From contig CAIJOB010000002.1 in assembly GCA_903822175.1 (NCBI GenBank), forward strand, positions 157,480 through 221,479: a stretch of DNA of 64,000 nucleotides, given 5' to 3'. Shown one piece after another: positions 60,949 through 64,000 of the stretch. A program made the position numbers and the translations under genes. The DNA comes from an uncultured Alphaproteobacteria bacterium. Its GTDB lineage: Bacteria; Pseudomonadota; Alphaproteobacteria; Caulobacterales; Caulobacteraceae. The first letter of the stretch is position 1. Each line of letters starts with the position of its first letter. Under the pieces are notes generated by a model. That model searched no databases. It saw nothing but the letters and a program-made list of their open reading frames with translations, and was not told the DNA's origin.

Positions 60949-60991
60949 GGGGCCGCCGCATAGCCGCCAAGTTGTGGCCCTAGCGTGGCGC

Positions 60992-61561
60992 ATGTCCTGG
61001 AAAATCCGCTTCGCGTGGCTGTTTGCAGCGCCGCTCGTTCTGGCGCCCATGGTCGCCCGGCCAGCGCCCCTCGAGGACGAGAATATCCTCGTCAACATCC
61101 CGAACGACTTCCAGATCGGTAAGCAGGGCGAACAGGGCCCGATGATCATCTCCGAGTTCGTCCCCCACGGCGAGACGGTCCAGATCTGGTCGCGCATGAT
61201 CACCCTCCAGGTGTTCCGCAACCTCAAACACTCCGACCCGGCCAAGTTCGGCGGCGGGCTGCGGCAGAGCTGGAGGGCGGCCTGCCCCGGATCCGAGGTG
61301 CAGGACCTGAGGGAGGGCCAGGAGAACGGCTATCCGTTTTCACTCTGGTTGTTCACCTGCCCGCTGAACCCCGCCACCGGCAAGCCCGAGAACATGTTCG
61401 GCAAATTCATCGGCGGGAACGACGCCCTCTACTCCGTTCAGTACGCCTACCGCTCCGCCCTGACGAAGGAGGTCATCCCACCGACGATGACCTATCTGGG
61501 CGGAATTCAGGTCTGCGACACGCGGTTGCCGGATCGGCCATGCCCGACGGTGACGCCCTAG
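60992..61561 (+). CDS. hypothetical secreted protein, 189 aa
   Basis: No family was firmly recognised. A Sec signal (WKIRFAWLFAAPLVLAPMVA) leads to a periplasmic domain with DFQIGKQGEQGPMIISEFVP and a Cys pair (ACPGSE and FTCPLNP) plus a final Cys pair (VCDTRLPDRPC), so disulfides are likely. The ATG at 60992 is preferred over a GTG-region start at 60974. It ends before a strong bidirectional hairpin. Confidence 0.6.
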   Translation: MSWKIRFAWLFAAPLVLAPMVARPAPLEDENILVNIPNDFQIGKQGEQGPMIISEFVPHGETVQIWSRMITLQVFRNLKHSDPAKFGGGLRQSWRAACPGSEVQDLREGQENGYPFSLWLFTCPLNPATGKPENMFGKFIGGNDALYSVQYAYRSALTKEVIPPTMTYLGGIQVCDTRLPDRPCPTVTP

Positions 61562-61603
61562 TTCAAAGGATCGAGAAACGGGGTGAACCGGCCCGCGGCC
61601 GGC

Positions 61604-61639
61604 AAAAGAAAACCCCCGGCCTCATCGCGAGGCCGGGGG
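61604..61639 (-). terminator. strong intrinsic terminator of the cytochrome/monooxygenase gene
   Basis: CCCCCGGCCTC (61613-61623) pairs perfectly with GAGGCCGGGGG (61629-61639) over a 5-nt loop. On the minus strand it is followed by TTTTCTTTT (61612-61604), a typical U-tract. The gene that ends at 61675 lies 36 nt upstream. Confidence 0.9.
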
Positions 61640-61674
61640 CATGTTCCGTTCTTAGGCTAGTCCATCAGACGTCT

Positions 61675-63624
61675 CTAGACGTCCGGGGTGTCCCGGCGCG
61701 ACATGCGGCGGCTGGGCAGGATCTTGGCCAGCTGTTCGGCGGTGAGCTTGCCGGTGTGGTTGGTGTCGGCCTCGTCGAACTTGGCCTGCAGGCCGGCCAG
61801 CGGGCCCTTCAGCTCGCTCTTCTCGATGAAGCCGTCGAGGTTGCTATCCAGCGAGCCCATCATCTGCGAGGCGAACAGCTTTTGCTGCAGGTCGTTGCGG
61901 ACGTGGGTCACGGTCTCGTCGGCCCAGCGGTAGTTGACCCGGAAGTACATCATCTCGTCGGGGGTCTGTTCGCCCCAGGTGACGTTGCGCTTCGGGTCCG
62001 GGTTGGCCGGGTTGTGCGAGGAGTTGTCGTAGACCCAGGTGGCGACCAGCTTGGTGCCGGCCTTCACCAGGATCGGCTTCACCGGATCGTAGTCGCGCTG
62101 CCAGTTGAAGTCGTACTTCGGCAGGCTGAGCAGCATGGTTTCCTTGCCGTCCGCCGCGACCTCCTTCAGCTCCACGTGATAGCCGCGATAATGCGAGTGC
62201 GGATAGAGCGTGTAGAGGTAGGCGTCGGCCGGGAAGGTCAGGTAGGCGACCTCCTTGTGGCGGGCTTCACCTGCCGGGATGTACAGCGAGAAGGTCGAGA
62301 TCACCGTCGAGCGCTTGATGTACTCGGGCGGCGCCTTGAGCGTGTAGAAGCCGACCTGGGTCTTATCGACCGTTTCCTTGCCCATGGTCGTGTAGTGCAT
62401 CTGGAAGTGCAGCTTGCCGCCCGCAGGCACCGGCGCGCCGGAGCCGTCGGCCATGACCTGCGGCTGAGCGCCCGGCGTATAGGAGCCCACCGAGCCGCCC
62501 GGGATCGCCGGCGGCGGCAGGCTCGAGTCGGGGATGTGGTTGGAGACCACGTGGTGCAGCACGCGCCGGTCGCCGGGCTTCATGGCGATGGCGCTGAGCC
62601 AGGTGTCCTGCTTGAACGGGTTGGGGATGACCTGGTTCTGGTACTCGACCAGGCCCGAGGCCGGCACCTTGAAGGACGGCAGGTCGACGATCACGTCGGG
62701 CTTGCCGAGCTCGGTCGGCCACTCGGGCGCGGTCTTGTTGGCGTTGGCCAGCAGCGGGTCGGAACCCTCGCCGCGCGGCGCGCCGGCCTCGATCCAGTGG
62801 ACCAGCAGCTTGGTCTGGTCGGCGGTCATGCCCTGGTCGTTCTTGAAGGCGCCGATGTGCGGGTCGGCGAAGTAGGGAGGCATGCGGCGCGTGCGCACCG
62901 TTTCGCGGATCATCGGGGCGAAGCCCTTGACCACCGCATAGCTGTTCATCGCGAACGGGCCGATGCCGCCGTTCACGTGGCAGGACACGCACTTCTCCTG
63001 CAGGATCGGAGCGATGTCCTTGGAATAGGAGATGTTGGCGAAGTCGGCGGCATGATCCTTCGCCGGGAAGGCGATGGTCTTGCCGACCGTGTCGCTGACG
63101 CGCAGCATTTCGGGCTTGCCGGCCAAGAGGGCGTCGACCGCCTGGTTGGCCTGGGCGCCCATCGGGCCGCGGTAGGCCACGGTCCAGGTCTTGGGGTTGA
63201 TCACGAAGACTTCGCCTTCGCGCTTCACGCCCAGCTGCTCGCCGACCAGCTGCTGCTCGTCCATCAGGATCGGCACGTCCAGCTTCTGCTTGGCGGCCTC
63301 GGCGGCGACCGCGTCGCGGCTGTCGGCCAGGTTCGAGTCCAGCGCCCAGACCACCACGCCCTTGTCCTTGTAGGCGGCGTTCAGCTTTTCCAGCGCCTGC
63401 GAGTCGTCGCGCGACACCGTCGAGCCGTTGGTCCGGCTCATCATCACGATCGCCGGGGTGTAGTTGAAGTAATAGAGGTGCTGCGCCAGCCGGGTGTGGT
63501 CGGTCAGCTGGAAGTCGTCCACATGCTGCGGCGTCGCGTTGGGCGTGTCGGCGGCCGGCGCGGCGAAGGCGGCGAGCGCGAGGCCTGCAACGGTGGCGGC
63601 GGTAGCGAACAGGGCGCGATTCAT
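61675..63624 (-). CDS. exported redoxin-like / cytochrome c / copper monooxygenase-like / EF-hand protein
   Basis: A 649-residue secreted multidomain protein with a Sec signal (ALFATAATVAGLALAAFAAP). An N-terminal thioredoxin-fold part (residues about 40-180) has lost its CxxC (TPAIVMMSRTNG in its place). A haem c site is Cys212-Val-Ser-Cys215-His216. The next 300 residues resemble copper type II ascorbate-dependent monooxygenases, with RVLHHVVSNH, LHFQMHYTTMG and PHSHYRGYH as likely Cu ligands. At the end are two EF-hand loops (DSNLDGFIEKSEL and DTNHTGKLTAEQL). ATG 63624 with GGAG upstream. Electron transfer from haem to copper is a guess. Confidence 0.8.
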   Translation of the reverse strand: MNRALFATAATVAGLALAAFAAPAADTPNATPQHVDDFQLTDHTRLAQHLYYFNYTPAIVMMSRTNGSTVSRDDSQALEKLNAAYKDKGVVVWALDSNLADSRDAVAAEAAKQKLDVPILMDEQQLVGEQLGVKREGEVFVINPKTWTVAYRGPMGAQANQAVDALLAGKPEMLRVSDTVGKTIAFPAKDHAADFANISYSKDIAPILQEKCVSCHVNGGIGPFAMNSYAVVKGFAPMIRETVRTRRMPPYFADPHIGAFKNDQGMTADQTKLLVHWIEAGAPRGEGSDPLLANANKTAPEWPTELGKPDVIVDLPSFKVPASGLVEYQNQVIPNPFKQDTWLSAIAMKPGDRRVLHHVVSNHIPDSSLPPPAIPGGSVGSYTPGAQPQVMADGSGAPVPAGGKLHFQMHYTTMGKETVDKTQVGFYTLKAPPEYIKRSTVISTFSLYIPAGEARHKEVAYLTFPADAYLYTLYPHSHYRGYHVELKEVAADGKETMLLSLPKYDFNWQRDYDPVKPILVKAGTKLVATWVYDNSSHNPANPDPKRNVTWGEQTPDEMMYFRVNYRWADETVTHVRNDLQQKLFASQMMGSLDSNLDGFIEKSELKGPLAGLQAKFDEADTNHTGKLTAEQLAKILPSRRMSRRDTPDV

Positions 63625-63820
63625 GGCGTCAGCTCCAATTGGATGGGGCCCGCATATCACCGTTTCCGTTCACGAATGTTGCAACGGAAGAACGCAGACG
63701 GTGCGGCCGCCTGTCCCGGTGAAATCGCTAAAACCCGTTTGAAATATCAAGTTATTGAAAATAGCGCGGTTTATCACTCACCCCTTAGGACTCGTGATCG
63801 TCGGTAAGATGCAACTCTGA

Positions 63821-64000
63821 TTGTATCCGCTCGGCGCGTCAAAGACTAGGTGTCGGCTGTACGCCCTCGACGGCGGCTACGCGCTCGCGGGCCAGACCGG
63901 GCTGCTGCTCGGCAACACCGGGGCCATGGCGCCGGCCTATGTGGTCGACATCACCTACCCGCCCGGCGACGGGATGCACCGCAACGACGACCTGACCCAC
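63821..64000 (+). CDS. unidentified partial open frame at the window end
   Basis: From a TTG at 63821 the frame stays open to the end (60 codons) with normal high-GC codon use from about 63860: GYALAGQTGLLLGNTGAMAP then AYVVDITYPPGDGMHRNDDL. No start with a Shine-Dalgarno is visible and no family was recognised. It could be the start of a gene or a fragment. Confidence 0.3.
   Translation, partial: MYPLGASKTRCRLYALDGGYALAGQTGLLLGNTGAMAPAYVVDITYPPGDGMHRNDDLTH

Noticed and set aside
61540..63807. 755-codon plus-strand frame over the cytochrome/monooxygenase gene
   Set aside because: Antisense to a gene with haem and EF-hand motifs and a terminator; composition is Val/Arg/His-rich shadow coding.

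Overview
The window is high-GC DNA with the gene content of an alphaproteobacterium of the Caulobacteraceae (Caulobacter/Phenylobacterium type). The evidence is a cckA gene directly downstream of fliQ-fliR-flhB, a perfect CtrA box (TTAA-N7-TTAA) between flgB and fliO, TonB-receptor remains, many TAT/Sec-exported hydrolases, and the repeat families usual in this group. No rRNA, tRNA, CRISPR array or prophage is visible. Genus is an inference; no marker gene was compared.

Region 1 (1-12 kb): the 5' part of leuA with a leucine-rich leader peptide (attenuator), a GST/VTT membrane protein pair, two tandem RTX calcium-binding proteins, an aspartate-type aminotransferase, exported M28 peptidase and phosphoesterase, a Coq4-family protein divergent from a ribbon-helix-helix protein across a duplicated palindrome, and a PadR/membrane-protein pair. 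Region 2 (12-24.3 kb): a small element bounded by 18-bp inverted repeats, UvrD-type helicase, PrmA, M24 peptidase, a decayed TonB receptor behind a long regulated-looking upstream region, a TauE permease and an EF-G-like GTPase. Region 3 (24.4-33.7 kb): an MHS-type transporter, an EmrAB-NodT tripartite efflux operon with a divergent LysR regulator, VOC and GST genes, and a DUF2306/LytTR divergent pair separated by four direct repeats that resemble LytTR sites.

Region 4 (33.7-46.8 kb): three tandem exported DUF885 proteins, an M20 peptidase, an HI0933-type flavoprotein, and a cluster of three Fe(II)/2-oxoglutarate-type dioxygenases with an SDR and a dienelactone-hydrolase-like enzyme, suggesting a catabolic or detoxification island. 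Region 5 (46.8-60.2 kb): an overlapping operon of two TPR/glycosyltransferase-like proteins, a DUF5996 protein and a pentad-repeat membrane peptide, then cckA-flhB-fliR-fliQ, an osmoprotectant ABC system with a permease/binding-protein fusion, and flgB-flgC-fliE divergent from fliO-fliP around the CtrA box. CckA feeds phosphate to CtrA, so the cckA/flagellar arrangement links the regulator with its own regulon. Region 6 (60.2-64 kb): a membrane aspartic protease, an exported hypothetical, a large multidomain protein (redoxin-like, cytochrome c, copper-monooxygenase-like, EF-hands) with a strong terminator, and an unresolved open frame at the window edge.

No single undescribed system is proven here. 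The best leads are the LytTR repeat array, the tandem palindrome between coq4-like and RHH genes, the 276-bp inverted-repeat element, the cytochrome/monooxygenase fusion, and the pentad-repeat/DUF5996/TPR-transferase operon.
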